The translations under genes were made by a program, and so were the position numbers. A stretch of 64,000 nucleotides of DNA. Origin: Amphiura filiformis (Eukaryota > Echinodermata > Ophiuroidea > Amphilepidida > Amphiuridae). The stretch covers positions 40,326,526-40,390,525 of the forward strand of contig NC_092637.1 in assembly GCF_039555335.1 (NCBI RefSeq), read 5' to 3'. The notes under the pieces are model-generated. The model was not told the origin of the DNA. It did not search any database and saw only the letters and a list, made by a program, of their open reading frames with translations. This document shows positions 44,001 through 56,343 of this stretch, piece by piece; position 1 is the stretch's first letter, and each line of letters opens with the position of its first letter.

Positions 44001-46940
44001 AGATAGCAGGCTGATTTGTTAAGGAATTTAATGCTATCTTCAGTAGATAGAAGTTTGATTTGTTAAGGAATTTAATGCTATCTTTAGTAGATAGCAGTTT
44101 GATTTGTTAAGGAATTTAATGCTATCTTCAGTAGATAGCAGTTTGATTTGTTAAGGAATTTAATGTTATCTTTAGTAGATAGCAGTTTGATTTGTTAAGG
44201 AATTTAATGCTATCTTTAGTAGATAGCAGTTTGATTTGTTAAGAAATCTACTGAAGATAGCAATGAATTCCTTAACAAATCAAATTGCTATCTACTGAAG
44301 ATAGCATTAAATTCCTCAACAAATCAAACTGCTATCTACTGAAGATAGCATTAAATTTCTTATCAAATCAAACTGCTATCTACTGAAGATAGCATTAAAT
44401 TCCTCAACAAATCAAACTGCTATCTACTGAAGATAACATTAAATTCCTGACAAAACCTGGACACTTTTATACTTGTCCGATAGCAAATATGTTGAAACCT
44501 GCAGCAATCTGTTCTCAGATAAATTTCATAAAAGGTTTTTTTTTCCCTGTACTTGGGACTGGTGGGGGAAAAGACACACAAGAAAGATGTAAGCCACGAA
44601 AAAACTCCTGTGAAAAGCATGAAAATGCCCGAGAAAGAACCAAGCCAGAACAACTAACCCAGGAGATTTCCCGAAAACTTATATCTCTGGAACAAAGATA
44701 AAAACCACCAGCCCCCTGCTCTTAATCAACTACTGTTCATACAATCAAATCACACATCATGGAAATTATTTAAAACCAAAATACATGGAGATGATCTGTG
44801 TCCAGTAGAAAGAGAATTCACAAGGCAAGCAGCACGGGCAGCCAAAAAGATGGGAAATGACAGACACAGATCAACCCACTAGTTGCGTTGACATAATAAA
44901 CACAAAAACATGAAGAGGATTCATTATTCATAAGAAAACAACACATAATTAATTGTACACAGTAGTGGTAAAAAGAAGTGGTATCTCTAATATCAGGGAA
45001 AGAAGACAAACCCAAACCCACCCACCTCAACACAAACAAGACAAAACAGGGGACACAAAACAATATTGATATTTTGCTAAATTTGCTAATATTTATCCAT
45101 CAGATTAAATTCTTCGGAGTACCGTGACCTTAAGGACAAAGTTCAGGCTCCTGTTGTCAATGCTAGGAATGTAGTCATCACACAATCACTAACGGATAGA
45201 TTCCTGGATGCATTCAGGGAACAAGTAGCACATAATCCAAGATATCATCTACCAGAAGGATCTGTAGTAAGTACGGGGGGAGTAAGCTAGAGAGTGTGTA
45301 AGCTAGGGAGGTGTGTGGGGGTGTGTTGGGTGTGTGTGGCTTGAGATGCACATCATCACACAATCACTAACAGATATATTCTTAGATGTATTCAGAAGTA
45401 CATTGTAGCACATAATCCAAGATATCATCTACCTGAAGCTGATCTGTAGTAAGTGGGGGTGTGTGGTTTGGGGGTGTGTGTGTTTGGCTTGAAATGCCCA
45501 TCACACAATCACTGACAGATATATTCCTAGGTGCATTAACCCTAACCCGCCAGGGCCTTTTTTGCGACAGGAAGGGAAAGAAGCAAGGAATAAAGAGAGA
45601 AAACAAAGAAAGAAGTTGTTTGCTCTGGGTGGAATTCGAATCCGAGACCCCTCGCATGACAAGCACTGGGTCAGTGACACATTGCCAGGGGTCTTGCGCT
45701 TCGCTGGCCAGCGAAACCGTGCCTATATATCACTTAGGGCGATTGCGTCATCACACCACATGGGATGCACGTACAAACAGCGCATATATCAAGTAGTATT
45801 GTGTAGTACTCGGGCATGTTAGGGTTAAGAAAACAAGTGGCACATAACCCTTAAGATATAATCCAAAATTTGGGTTGATGTTACGTACCTCAATGACAGT
45901 TTCATGCTTGGTACTTTCTCAAATTGACTGACCAATTCCTGCACCTCAGCAGCTGCTTCTGGTTGGAGCTGACATAGATGGCACTGTAAGGAGTTGGTCG
46001 TAAATATGTGGAAGAAAGTGGTTCCCTTTGTCTCTGTCGAGTGTTTTGGTCCCCTCTTTCTTATCCTGGAATTGGTCTGTCAATTGGTGCAGAAATTGGT
46101 CAGTCAATTTGAGAAGTCTTAGCACAAAACAGTCATGAGGTATGTAACATCAACACAAATTTGGGATTCGTACAAATGAATCTCTAAATTAAAGCAATAA
46201 TGTGTGATTTGCATAAAGAATAGATTCTTATTTAAATGTTTGTTTTCACTGATCACATTATCCTTTTTTAATTTCGAGCCAAACAAATGAGGTATAACGA
46301 TGAAAATTGCGATTCATTCCAACGCCTACAATGCGTGTACTACGCTCGCCGATCGTATTACATGTAACTGCACAGAGCATCGCGCTCAACGTGTGTACAT
46401 ACAAGCTGACATCCACGGTACATGTTAGAAAGTACTCGATCGTTGAACTCTGAATAAAACCGGGTCGACCGGGTTTTAATACAAAAAGTTAAATTTTACT
46501 GTTATTAAAGCACTTCAGGCTTAGTCTTTTACGTGGTATTTTAGTATACCACTGGGCATTATAATTATGCAAAAAGTAGAAATCCGAGTAAAATTGAGGG
46601 CGTCCCTGTGAAGCAAATCGCACATTATGGCTTTAATAACTGTTTTGAAGATTTTACTAAACATTCATGTTTCAATTTATATATTTTCTAGGAACCTGAC
46701 CCATGTATAGGATGCATGCAGATCACATCAAACGTCAAATTACAGAAGTTTTGTGAAGACGCCTCCCAGGGAGAATGTGTACAATGCTACTGTAGGCCCA
46801 TGTGGTGCATGGAGTGCATGTGTAAATGGTTTGCAAACCGACAAGACCAGAGACAACCAGAGACGTGGATGAGTGGGAAATCCCCATGCCCAACATGCAG
46901 GTCAAAATTCTGTGTATTGGATGTGTGCAGACTGGCTTGA
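40871..46940 (+). CDS. TMEM129: TMEM129, ER-membrane E3 ubiquitin ligase, 4 exons
   Basis: Join of 40,871-41,075, 42,553-43,018, 45,104-45,266 and 46,692-46,940: 1,083 nt, 360 codons plus stop, against 362 residues in human as I recall. All borders are GT-AG and phases agree. Residues about 8-26, 56-76 and 94-114 are hydrophobic membrane segments. The cytosolic part has FRRIDKF, SGARVIITDSWIMKV and VAHQQDCHL. The C-terminus is the family's atypical cysteine-only RING: C283/C286, C299, C307/C310, C312, C317/C320, C344/C347, C352 and C357 are all present. The family acts in ER-associated degradation, ubiquitinating dislocated membrane proteins. Here it lies head-to-head with EIF2AK3, its second intron hosts a satellite array, and a MITE starts 11 bp after its stop. 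Confidence 0.95.
41665..41752. repeat. ACATTAAAATGTTTT tandem repeat (TMEM129 intron 1)
   Basis: About five imperfect units of 17-20 bp (AACATTAAAATGTTTT), each nearly palindromic. Confidence 0.9.
42069..42135. mobile_element. MITE family R, partial copy (TMEM129 intron 1)
   Basis: TGTGACACGATCTGGTCCAT and the following GGCCAA match the left end of family R. The right half is missing and the sequence runs into the dispersed repeat at 42,130. Confidence 0.65.
42130..42270. repeat. Dispersed repeat, copy 2 (inverse of 945-1,235)
   Basis: Starts GGGGCTGTCATTTTCTTCGG, the complement of the right end of the copy at 945-1,235, and continues with GGGGGGTCATAGAATTTTT runs. Confidence 0.6.
42553..43018 (+). 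CDS. TMEM129: TMEM129 exon 2
   Basis: 466 nt. Opens GYYIGLSFVAPDLN after the acceptor TTCTAG|. It contains the third membrane span (LWQLYLLASTIYLICASALA) and EFRRIDKF, ARVIITDSWIMKV. The donor is TTAG|gtgagt. Confidence 0.95.
43019..43895. other. TMEM129 intron 2, left part
   Basis: Contains an imperfect inverted pair: TTAATGTTATTGTTTTGGTT (about 43,055) with AACCAAAACATTAATTT (about 43,386), so a 350-bp MITE-like element is possible. It is otherwise featureless. Confidence 0.45.
43896..44455. repeat. 44-bp satellite, small array in TMEM129 intron 2
   Basis: About 12 units of the same 44-bp satellite as at 49-60 kb. One unit in forward orientation is followed by about seven in reverse (43,950-44,245) and about five forward again (44,250-44,455), so the array is itself a large inverted repeat. 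The unit hairpin is GCTATCTACTGAAGATAGC. Confidence 0.95.
44456..45103. other. TMEM129 intron 2, right part
   Basis: No gene or recognised element. Purine-rich near 44,560-44,640. Confidence 0.35.
45104..45266 (+). CDS. TMEM129: TMEM129 exon 3
   Basis: 163 nt encoding LNSSEYRDLKDKVQAPVVNA, NVVITQSLTDRFLDAFREQV and NPRYHLPEGSV, ending in phase 0 at gtaagt. Part of its sequence (ATCACACAATCACTAAC and ATAATCCAAGATATCATCTA) is repeated in the intron just downstream, near 45,350-45,440 and again near 45,490. Confidence 0.93.
45340..45540 (+). pseudogene. Partial duplications of TMEM129 exon 3 in intron 3
   Basis: CACAATCACTAACAGATATATTCTTAGATG, CACATAATCCAAGATATCAT and CTACCTGAAG near 45,357-45,440 copy the 3' half of exon 3 with small indels. 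A shorter copy (CACAATCACTGACAGATATA) lies near 45,497, and the flanking TGTGTGGGGGTGTGT runs are repeated too. The copies contain frame-disrupting changes and a weakened donor. Confidence 0.75.
45537..45832. mobile_element. CCCTAAC/GTTAGGG element, single copy with TTAA duplication
   Basis: Reads TTAA-CCCTAACCCGCCAGGG at the left and CATGTTAGGG-TTAA at the right, so TTAA flanks both ends with a 7-bp inverted CCCTAAC. Inside is the tRNA-like GGTGGAATTCGAATCCGAGA on the minus strand. It is closely related to the copies at 18.3-18.9 kb. Confidence 0.8.
45833..46691. other. TMEM129 intron 3, right part
   Basis: No element recognised beyond a short TCAATTTGAGAA/TTCTCAAATTGA inverted pair (45,917 and 46,105), which may mark a 190-bp MITE. 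Confidence 0.35.
46692..46940 (+). CDS. TMEM129: TMEM129 exon 4 (RING)
   Basis: 249 nt including the TGA. Encodes EPDPCIGCMQITSNVKLQKF through GECVQCYCRPMWCMECMCKW and PCPTCRSKFCVLDVCRLA. The acceptor is TTTTCTAG|. Confidence 0.95.
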   Translation, partial: EPDPCIGCMQITSNVKLQKFCEDASQGECVQCYCRPMWCMECMCKWFANRQDQRQPETWMSGKSPCPTCRSKFCVLDVCRLA

Positions 46941-46950
46941 TGATTGGCAA

Positions 46951-47374
46951 TATGTGACGTGTCATGTCAAAATCAGACACTTTTGGGCAGGTTATAAATT
47001 TTGAGGTTTTTACATATCTTAAATATAGAGATATTTTGCTCCATAACGCCATTTTCCCCAATGAAATCGGACATTCCTAAGCGAAGATAATGAGTTCGTA
47101 AGTTATGGTAATATAAAATTGGAAATTGAGATATCGGCCTTTAAAAATATTATTGACAATGTTGAGAGTAGGAATTACCTTGAAAAATGTCTCAAAAATA
47201 CAAGATGCCAGTTATATTCCGGTCTGAAACTATCAGACAATATTTTAACATTAATAACATCACAAATTTGCAACAAACCCAAATTGTGAAAAAATCGCCC
47301 GGGCAGATTTTTGGCTATTTCTCCATTTACGATCCTGCCCAAAAGTGTCTGCTTTTGACATGACACGTCACATA
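46951..47374. mobile_element. MITE directly after the TMEM129 stop
   Basis: Inverted ends TATGTGACGTGTCATGTCAA and TTGACATGACACGTCACATA continue into CAGACACTTTTGGGCAGG and CCTGCCCAAAAGTGTCTG. Arms are about 42 bp around a 340-bp core. It must form the start of the TMEM129 3' UTR. Confidence 0.85.
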
Positions 47375-47507
47375 TACTAAAAAGTACATGATTCTTTTCA
47401 CATAGATGCTTACAATGCAAGGCATATATAGGCCTACATTTAGTCCAGTGTGCCAGTGGATGATGTTGTTGATTTGTGGACAAACTGTGAACATAAAGTG
47501 TCTTATT

Positions 47508-47739
47508 TGTGACACAAACTGGTCCATGGAGGCCAAAGGTGGCAAATTTGTAAATGAGATCAAGGCAAAAATATGTAGTAAAAAAACAATAAAATAAATA
47601 AGAAAATACACATCACAAAACCTCATAACTTTGGTGTTTTCAGTGTATGATAGCCTAGTGCTTGTATTTAGATAATAATTATAGTAACTCAGTTTTCAAA
47701 ATTTCCTCCTTTGGCCTTCATGGACCAGATTGTGTCACA
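47508..47739. mobile_element. MITE family R, copy 3
   Basis: TGTGACACAAACTGGTCCAT with GGAGGCCAAAGG at the left; CCTTTGGCC and CATGGACCAGATTGTGTCAC at the right. An AATAAA lies inside it at 47,588 and could serve TMEM129. Confidence 0.8.
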
Positions 47740-47937
47740 TTTTGGTCAAACTATTTCAAATTGGAGTGCTTCTTCTCAACTTGTTTTTTCACTGAATCAA
47801 CTGAGACACAAATTACTGTGTGTGTCTTTCACACCAAATTCTAACACACAAACAGCTGAAAGTTAACATGCCTCCAAATGAAGTATTAATAACAAGCCAC
47901 TGAAGTGGAAATAGGACTCAGTTGTCTTGATATGCAG

Positions 47938-48412
47938 TAATGCAGTCATCCTAGGCTGTTTAATAAAAGGCACTTAATTTAATGCCCACATGATCCATAA
48001 GCGCTGCCATACCAAGACCACCAAGTGATCAGTAAAGAGATTTTTCAGACAAATTATTATCGAAATTACTAAATGTAATAGGCTAATTCTTTACACATTG
48101 GGAGATTCTGCTTTTCTCGTATGTTTTCAAGAACTAAATGTTGGAAGTTTTACAGACAGAAAAAAGGTTATTGACAGAAACTCTTACAATATTACTACAA
48201 AGTTGCAAAAAAAGACAAATTTGCTAGAAAATCTTGACATGCATGCCATGTTTTCACAGGAAATACACAGGAAGACCACCTGCTTTGCCAAAGGTCACTT
48301 TTTCAGACTTCCTGTCTACAAACTCATGAACTGTAATATCAGCGCCCATATGGTCATGTGGGCATTAAATTAAGTACCTTTATTTAAATAGCCTAAGATG
48401 ACTGATACAGTG
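47938..48412. mobile_element. Foldback element with ~70-bp inverted ends
   Basis: The left arm, with GCAGTCATCCTAGGCT and CACTTAATTTAATGCCCACA, and the right arm, with TGTGGGCATTAAATTAAGT and AGCCTAAGATGACTG, are complementary. The core is about 330 bp with no transposase. Confidence 0.8.
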
Positions 48413-48494
48413 TAGGTGTGTGCATGTTTTCCCACTTTAAGGGTGGTCTTAACCCTGGAATTACGGCTTGTTGATCTAAAGTATATAAAAGTAT

Positions 48495-48755
48495 ACATAT
48501 GTGCCCGTCCACCACAAACTGGTCGTAAAGTCGTCATTTTCCATTTTGAGATACAATCAAAAACAGTATTGGATTTCTGTGTAAAATATATTAGAAATTT
48601 GACCTTTGATGAACCATAACTTCACTTCTAGATGTCCGATGAAGCTGGTTGAGGTGTCATTGTAAAGCTGAAAGTGCATTCTTTCAAAATCTGCAATAAA
48701 CAGAAAATGATCTAGAGCCGACTTTACTACCACATCGTGGTGGATGGTCACATAT
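48495..48755. mobile_element. Element with CGTCCACCAC / GTGGTGGATGG ends
   Basis: TGTGCCCGTCCACCACAAAC near 48,499 and CATCGTGGTGGATGGTCACA near 48,734 are roughly inverted and resemble the ends of the element at 12,080-12,585. Confidence 0.45.
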
Positions 48756-49429
48756 TTAGGATGGCATAGACATGAAGAATTCATCTGTGAGGTCAAATTT
48801 CAGGGCGTCCGGTGAACATGCTGGTGAGGAAAATGGCATGGTCCAAAGACAAAGTAGCCCATCTCGGACGTGGGGATGGGCTCTATTTACACACTGGTAA
48901 CATCATGTACAATTTGATTAACAGAGGTTAACAACTAGGATTTTGAAATTTCTGTCGGATATTTAGTGACAAGAACTGTGATTTTAATACCATATCCAGG
49001 AATCCCCTTCCACAAATTATTTGAATGTTGTCTTTTGTACAAAAACTTGTTAATGTGCCATTCCAGGCCACATCCTGAATAGACCTACATAATGTGTGTT
49101 AACTTTGAATTATATAAATGGAAGATGTTATAATTATTTTTAAGAGATAAAATCTGTACAAAAAATATATTCAAATAGAGATGTGAAACCTACAGAAAAT
49201 ATTTTGAGATGATGTCTTTCAATTCTTGGGTAATTTAAAGTGAAGACAAGTTATTAAAACAGCATGTGAAGGTTTATTTATATCAGTTACAGAGTGTTTA
49301 TAAATAAAATTTGATCATTGAATTTGTATTTTGTTTTCTTTTTCTTATTTTAATGCAGAGGACAGTAATTTGTCACAGACAAGAAAGGATTGTGTATATA
49401 AACTGATAATATTATTAAATTCCCAAATT
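48756..49429. other. Intergenic, nothing recognised
   Basis: AT-rich flank before the satellite, with no gene seen. Confidence 0.4.
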
Positions 49430-52400
49430 ATTTGAAGATAGCTTTGATTTCCTGAATGAATTGATGTCATATCTACTGAAGATAGCATTAAATTCCTTAA
49501 TAAATCAAACTGCTATCTACTGAAGATAGCATTAAGGTTCGTAACAAATGGAACTGCTATCTACTGAACATAGCATTAAATGCTTTAACAAATCGACCTG
49601 CTATCTACTGAAGATAGCATTAAGGTTCTTAACAAACCGAACTGCTATCTACTGAAGATAGCATTAAATTCCTTAACAAATCAACCTGTTTTTTACTGAA
49701 GATAGCATTAAGGTTCTTAACAAATGGAACTGCTATCTACTGAAGATAGCGTTAAATGCTTTAACAAATCGACCTGCTATCTACTGAAGATAGCATTAAG
49801 GTTCTTAACAAATCGAATTGCTATCTACTGAAGATGGCATTAAATTCCTTAACAAATCGACCTGCTTTTTACTGAAGATGGAATTTAATTCCTTAACAAA
49901 TCAAACTTGTATCTACTGAAGATAACATTAAATTCCTTAACAAATTAACCTGTTTTATACTGAAGATGGGATTTAATGCCTTCAAAAATTGACCTATATA
50001 CTCAAAATAGCATTAAATTCCTTAACAAATCAAACTGCTATCTACTGAAGATAGCATTAAATTCCTTAACAAATCAAACTGCTATCTACTGAAGATAGCA
50101 TTAAATTCCTTAACAAATCAAACTGCTATCTACTGAAGATAGCATTAAATTCCTCAACAAATCACACTGCTATCTACTGAAGATAGCATTAAATTCCTCA
50201 ACAAATCAAACTGCTATCTACTGAAGATAGCATTAAATTCCTTAACAAATCAAACTGCTATCTACTGAAGATAGCCTTAAATTCCTCAACAAATCAAACT
50301 GCTATCTACTGAAGATAGCATTAAATTCCTTAACAAATCAAACTGCTATCTACTGATGATAGCATTAAATTCCTTAACAAATCAAGCTGCTATCTACTGA
50401 AGATAGCATTAAATTCCTTAAAAATCAAACTGCTATCTACTGAAGATAGCATTAAATTCCTCAACAAATCAAACTGCTATATGCTGAAGATAGCATTAAA
50501 TTCCTTAACAAATCAAACTGCTATCTACTGAAGATAGCATTAAATTCCTTAAAAATCAAACTGCTATCTACTGAAGATAGCATTAAATTCCTCAACAAAT
50601 CAAACTGCTATATGCTGAAGATAGCATTAAATTCCTTAACAAATCAAACTGCTATCTACTGAAGATAGCATTAAATTCCTCAACAAATCACACTGCTATC
50701 TACTGAAGATAGCATTAAATTCCTTAACAAATCAAACTGCTATCTACTGAAGATAGCATTAAATTCCTCAACAAATCACACTGCTATCTACTGAAGATAG
50801 CATTAAATTCCTTAACAAATCAAACTGCTATCTACTGAAGATGGCATTAAAGTCCTTAACAAATCACACTGCTATCTACTGAAGATAGCATTAAATTCCT
50901 TAACAAATCAAACTGCTATCTACTGAAGATAGCCTTAAATTCCTTAAAATCGAACTGCTATCTACTGAAGATAGCATTAAATTCCTTAACAAATCAAACT
51001 GCTATCTACTGAAGATAGCCTTAAATTCCTTATCAAATCGAACTGCTATCTACTGAAGATAGCATTAAATTCCTTAACAAATCAAACTGCTATCTACTGA
51101 AGATAGCATTAAATTCCTTAACAAATCAGACTGCTATCTACTGAAGATAACATTAAATTCCTTAACAAATCAAACTGCTGTCTACTGAAGATAGCATTAA
51201 ATTCCTCAACAAATCAAACTGCTATCTACTGAAGATAGCATTAACTTCCTTAACAAATCAAACTGCTATCTACTGAAGATAGCATTTATTCCTCAACAAA
51301 TCAAACTGCTATCTACTGAAGATAGCATTAAATTCCTTAACAAATCAAACTGCTGTCTACTGAAGATGGCATTAAATTTCTTAACAAATTAACCTGTTTT
51401 ATACAGAAGATGGGATTTAATTCCTTAACAAATTGACCTATGTACTAAAAATAGCATTAAATTTCTTAACAAATCAAGCTGCTATCTACTGAAGATAGCA
51501 TTAAATTCCTTAACAAATTCACCTGTTTTTAACTGAAGATGGGATTTAATGCCTTCAAAAATTGACCTATATACTCAAAATAGCATTAAATTCCTTAACA
51601 AATCAAACTGCTATCTACTGATGATAGCATTAAATTCCTTAAAAAATCAAACTGCTATCTACTGAAGATAGCATTAAATTCCATAACAAATCAAACTGCT
51701 ATCTAATGAAGATAGCATTAAATTCCTTAACAAATCAAACTGCTATCTACTGATGATAGCATTAAATTCCTTAAAAATCAAACTGCTATCTACTGAAGAT
51801 AGCATTAAATTCCTCAACAAATCAAACTGCTATATGCTGAAGATAGCATTAAATTCCTTAACAAATCAAACTGCTATCTACTGAAGAGAGCATTAAATTC
51901 CTCAACAAATCACACTGCTATCTACTGAAGATAGCATTAAATTCCTTAACAAATCAAACTGCTATCTACTGAAGATAGCATTAAATTCCTTAACAAATCG
52001 AACTGCTATCTACTGAAGATAGCATTAAATTCCTTAACAAATCAAACTGCTATATGCTGAAGATAGCATTAAATTCCTTGTCAAATCAAACTGCTATCTA
52101 CTGAAGATAGCATTAAATTCCTTAACAAATCAAACTGCTATGTACTGAAGATGGCATTAAATTCCTTATCAAATCAAACTGCTATCTACTGAAGACAGCA
52201 TTAAATTCCTCAACAAATCACACTGCTATCTACTGAAGATAGCATTAAATTCCTTAACAAATCAAACTGCTATCTACTGAAGATAGCATTAAATTCCTTA
52301 ACAAATCGAACTGCTATCTACTGAAGATAGCATTAAATTCCTTAACAAATCAAACTGCTATATGCTGAAGATAGCATTAAATTCCTTATCAAATCAAAAT

Positions 52401-55400
52401 GCTATCTACTGAAGATAGCATTTATTCCTCAACAAATCGAACTGCTATCTACTGAAGATAGCATTAAATTCCTTAACAAATCAAACTGCTATCTACTGAA
52501 GATGGCATTAAAGTCCTTAACCAATCACACTGCTATCTACTGAAGATAGCATTAAATTCCTTAACAAATCAAACTGCTATCTACTGAAGATAGCCTTAAA
52601 TTCCTTATCAAATCGAACTGCTATCTACTGAAGATAGCCTTAAAGTCCTTAACAAATCAAACTGCTATCTACTGAAGATAGCATTAAATTCCTCAACAAA
52701 TCACACTGCTATCTACTGAAGATAGCATTAAATTCCTTAACAAATCAAACTGCTATCTACTGAAGATGGCATTAAATTCCTTAACAAATCACACTGCTAT
52801 CTACTGAAGATAGCATTAAATTCCTTAACAAATCAAACTGCTATCTACTGAAGATAGCATTAAATTCCTTAACAAATCAGACTGCTATCTACTGAAGATA
52901 ACATTAAATTCCTTAACAAATCAAACTGCTGCCTACTGAAGATAGCATTAAATTCCTCAACAAATCAAACTGCTATCTACTGAAGATAGCATTAACTTCT
53001 TTAACAAATCAAACTGCTATCTACTGAAGATAGCATTAAATTCCTTAACAAATTACCCTGTTTTTTACTGAAGATGGGATTTAATGCCTTAACAAATTGA
53101 CATAATATGTACTAAAAATAGCATTAAATTCCGTAACAAATCAAACTGCTATCTACTGAAGATAGCATTTATTCCTCAACAAATCAAACTGCTATCTACT
53201 GAAGATAGCATTAAATTCCTTAACAAATCAAACTGCTGTCTACTGAAGATAGCATTAAATTTCTTAACAAATTAACCTGTTTTATACTGAAGATGGGATT
53301 TAATTCCCTAACAAATTGACCTATGTACTAAAAATAGCATTAAATTTCTTAACAAATCAAGCTGCTATCTACTGAAGATAGCATTAAATTCCTTAACCAA
53401 TCAAACTGCTGTCTACTGAAGTTAGCATTAAATTCCTTAACAAATCAAACTGCTATCTACTGAAGATGGCATAAAATTACTTAACAAATCAAACTGCTAT
53501 CTACTGAAGATAGCATTTATTCCTCAACAAATCAAACTGCTATCTACTGAAGATAGCATTAAATTCCTTAACAAATCAAACTGCTGTCTACTGAAGATGG
53601 CATTAAATTTCTTAACAAATTAACCTGTTTTATACCTAAGATGGGATTTAATTCCTTAACAAATTGACCTATGTACTAAAAATAGCATTAAATTTCTTAA
53701 CAAATCAAGCTGCTATCTACTGAAGATAGCATTACATTCCTTAACAAATCAAACTGCTGTCTACTGAAGATGGCATTAAATTCCTTAACAAATTAACCTG
53801 TTTTATACTGAAGATGGGATTTAATTCCTTAACAAATTGACCTATGTACTAAAAATAGCATTAAATTCCTTAACAAATCAAACTGCTATCTACTGATGAT
53901 AGCATTAAATTCCTTAAAAAATCAAACTGCTATCTACTGAAGATAGCATTAAATTCCTTAACAAATCAAACTGCTATCTACTGAAGATAGCATTAAATTC
54001 CTTAACAAATCAAACTGCTATCTACTGATGATAGCATTAAATTCCTTAAAAAATCAAACTGCTATCTACTGAAGATAGCATTAAATTCCTCAACAAATCA
54101 AACTGCTATATGCTGAAGATAGCATTAAATTCCTTAACAAATCAAACTGCTATCTACTGAAGATAGCATTAAATTCCTCAACAAATCACACTGCTATCTA
54201 CTGAAGATAGCATTAAATTCCTTAACAAATCAAACTGCTATCTACTGAAGATAGCATTAAATTCCTCAACAAATCACACTGCTATCTACTAAAGATAGCA
54301 TTAAATTCCTTAACAAATCAAACTGCTATCTACTGAAGATGGCATTAAAGTCCTTAACCAATCACACTGCTATCTACTGAAGATAGCATTAAATTCCTTA
54401 ACAAATCAAACTGCTATCTACTGAAGATAGCCTTAAATTCCTTATCAAATCGAACTGCTATCTACTGAAGGTAGCCTTAAAGTCCCTAACAAATCAAACT
54501 GCTATCTACTGAAGATAGCATTAAATTCCTCAACAAATTACACTGCTATATACTGAAGATAGCATTAAATTCCTTAACAAATCAAACTGCTATCTACTGA
54601 AGATGGCATTAAATTCCTTAACAAATCACACTGTTATCTACTGAAGATAGCATTAAATTCCTTAACAAATCAAACTGCTATCTACTGCGGATAGCCTTAA
54701 ATTCCTTAACAAATCAGACTGCTATCTACTGAAGATAACATTAAATTCCTTAACAAATCAAACTGCTGTCTACTGAAGATAGCATTAAATTCCTCAACAG
54801 ATCAAACTGCTATCTACTAAAGATAGCATTAACTTCCTTAACAAATCAAACTGCTATCTACTGAAGATAGCATTAAATTTCTTATCAAATCGACCTGCTA
54901 TCTACTGAAGATAGCATTAAATTCCTTAACAAATCAAACTGCTATCTACTGAAGATGGCATAAAATTCCTTAACAAATCAAACTGCTGTCTACTGAAGAT
55001 AGCATTAAATTCCTCAACAGATCAAACTGCTATCTACTAAAGATAGCATTAACTTCCTTAACAAATCAAACTGCTATCTACTGAAGATAGCATTAAATTC
55101 CTTAACAAATTACACTGTTTTTTACTGAAGATGGGATTTAATGCCTTAACAAATTGACATAATATGTACTAAAAATAGCATTAAATTCCGTAACAAATCA
55201 AACTGCTATCTATTGAAGATAGCATTTATTCCTCAACAAATCAAACTGCTATCTACTGAAGATAGCATTAAATTCCTTAACAAATCAAACTGCTGTCTAC
55301 TGAAGATGGCATTAAATTTCTTAACAAATTAACCTGTTTTATACCTAAAAATAGCATTAAATTCCTTAACAACTCAAACTGCTATCTACTGATGATAGCA

Positions 55401-55533
55401 TTAAATTCCTTAAAAAATCAAACTGCTATCTACTGAAGATAGCATTAAATTCCTTAACAAATCAAACTGCTATCTACTGAAGATAGCATTAAATTCCTTA
55501 ACAAATCAAACTGCTATCTACTGATGATAGCAT
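49430..55533 (+). repeat. 44-bp hairpin satellite, forward block 1
   Basis: About 138 tandem units. The typical unit reads CTGCTATCTACTGAAGATAG, then CATTAAATTCCTTAACAAAT, then CAAA, 44 bp in all. TGCTATCT and AGATAGCA form an 8-bp stem around ACTGA in each unit. The left edge (49,430-50,000) is more diverged; variant units (CTGTTTTATACTGAAGATGG, CCTATGTACTAAAAATAGCA) recur in sets, indicating higher-order repeats. Confidence 0.97.
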
Positions 55534-56343
55534 TATGCTATTTTTAGTACATAGGTCAATTTGTTAGGGAATTAAATCCCATCTTCAGTATAAAACAGGT
55601 TAATTTGTTAAGAAATTTAATGCTATCTTCAGTAGACAGCAGTTTGATTTGTTAAGGAATTTAATGCTATCTTCAGTAGATAGCAGTTTGATTTGTTGAG
55701 GAATAAATGCTATCTTCAGTAGATAGCAGTTTGATTTGTTACGGAATTTAATGCTATTTTTAGTACATATTATGTCAATTTGTTAAGGCATTAAATCCCA
55801 TCTTCAGTAAAAAACAGGGTAATTTGTTAAGGAATTTAATGCTATCTTCAGTAGATAGCAGTGTGATTTGTTAAGGAGTTTAATGCTATCTTCAGTAGAT
55901 AGCAGTGTGATTTGTTGAGGAATTTAATGCTATCTTCAGTAGATAGCAGTTTGATTTGTTAAGGACTTTAAGGCTATCTTCAGTAGATAGCAGTTCGATT
56001 TGTTAAGGAATAATACTATCTTCAGTAGATAGCAGTTTGATTTGTTAGAATTTAATGCTATCTTCAGTAGATAACAGTGTTTGATTGTTCTTCAGTGAAA
56101 TTAATGCTATCTTCAGCATATAGCAGTTTGCTTTGTTGAGGAAATAAATCCTATCTTCAGTAGATAGCAGTTTGATTTGAGGAATTTAATGCTTCTTCAG
56201 AACAACAGTTTGATTTTAAGAATTTAATGCTATCTTCAGTAGATAGCAGTTTGATTTGTTAGAATTTATGCCATCTTCAGTAGATAGCAGTTTGATTTGT
56301 TAAGGAATTTAATGCTATCTTCAGTAGATAGCAGTTAATTTTT
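55534..56343 (-). repeat. 44-bp satellite, inverted block
   Basis: About 18 units in the opposite orientation (GCTATCTTCAGTAGATAGCA, GTTTGATTTGTTAAGGAATT). Its first 310 bp are the reverse complement of 53,030-53,345, sharing the unusual TTAGGGAA/TTCCCTAA variant. Units near 56,010-56,270 carry deletions. Confidence 0.95.
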
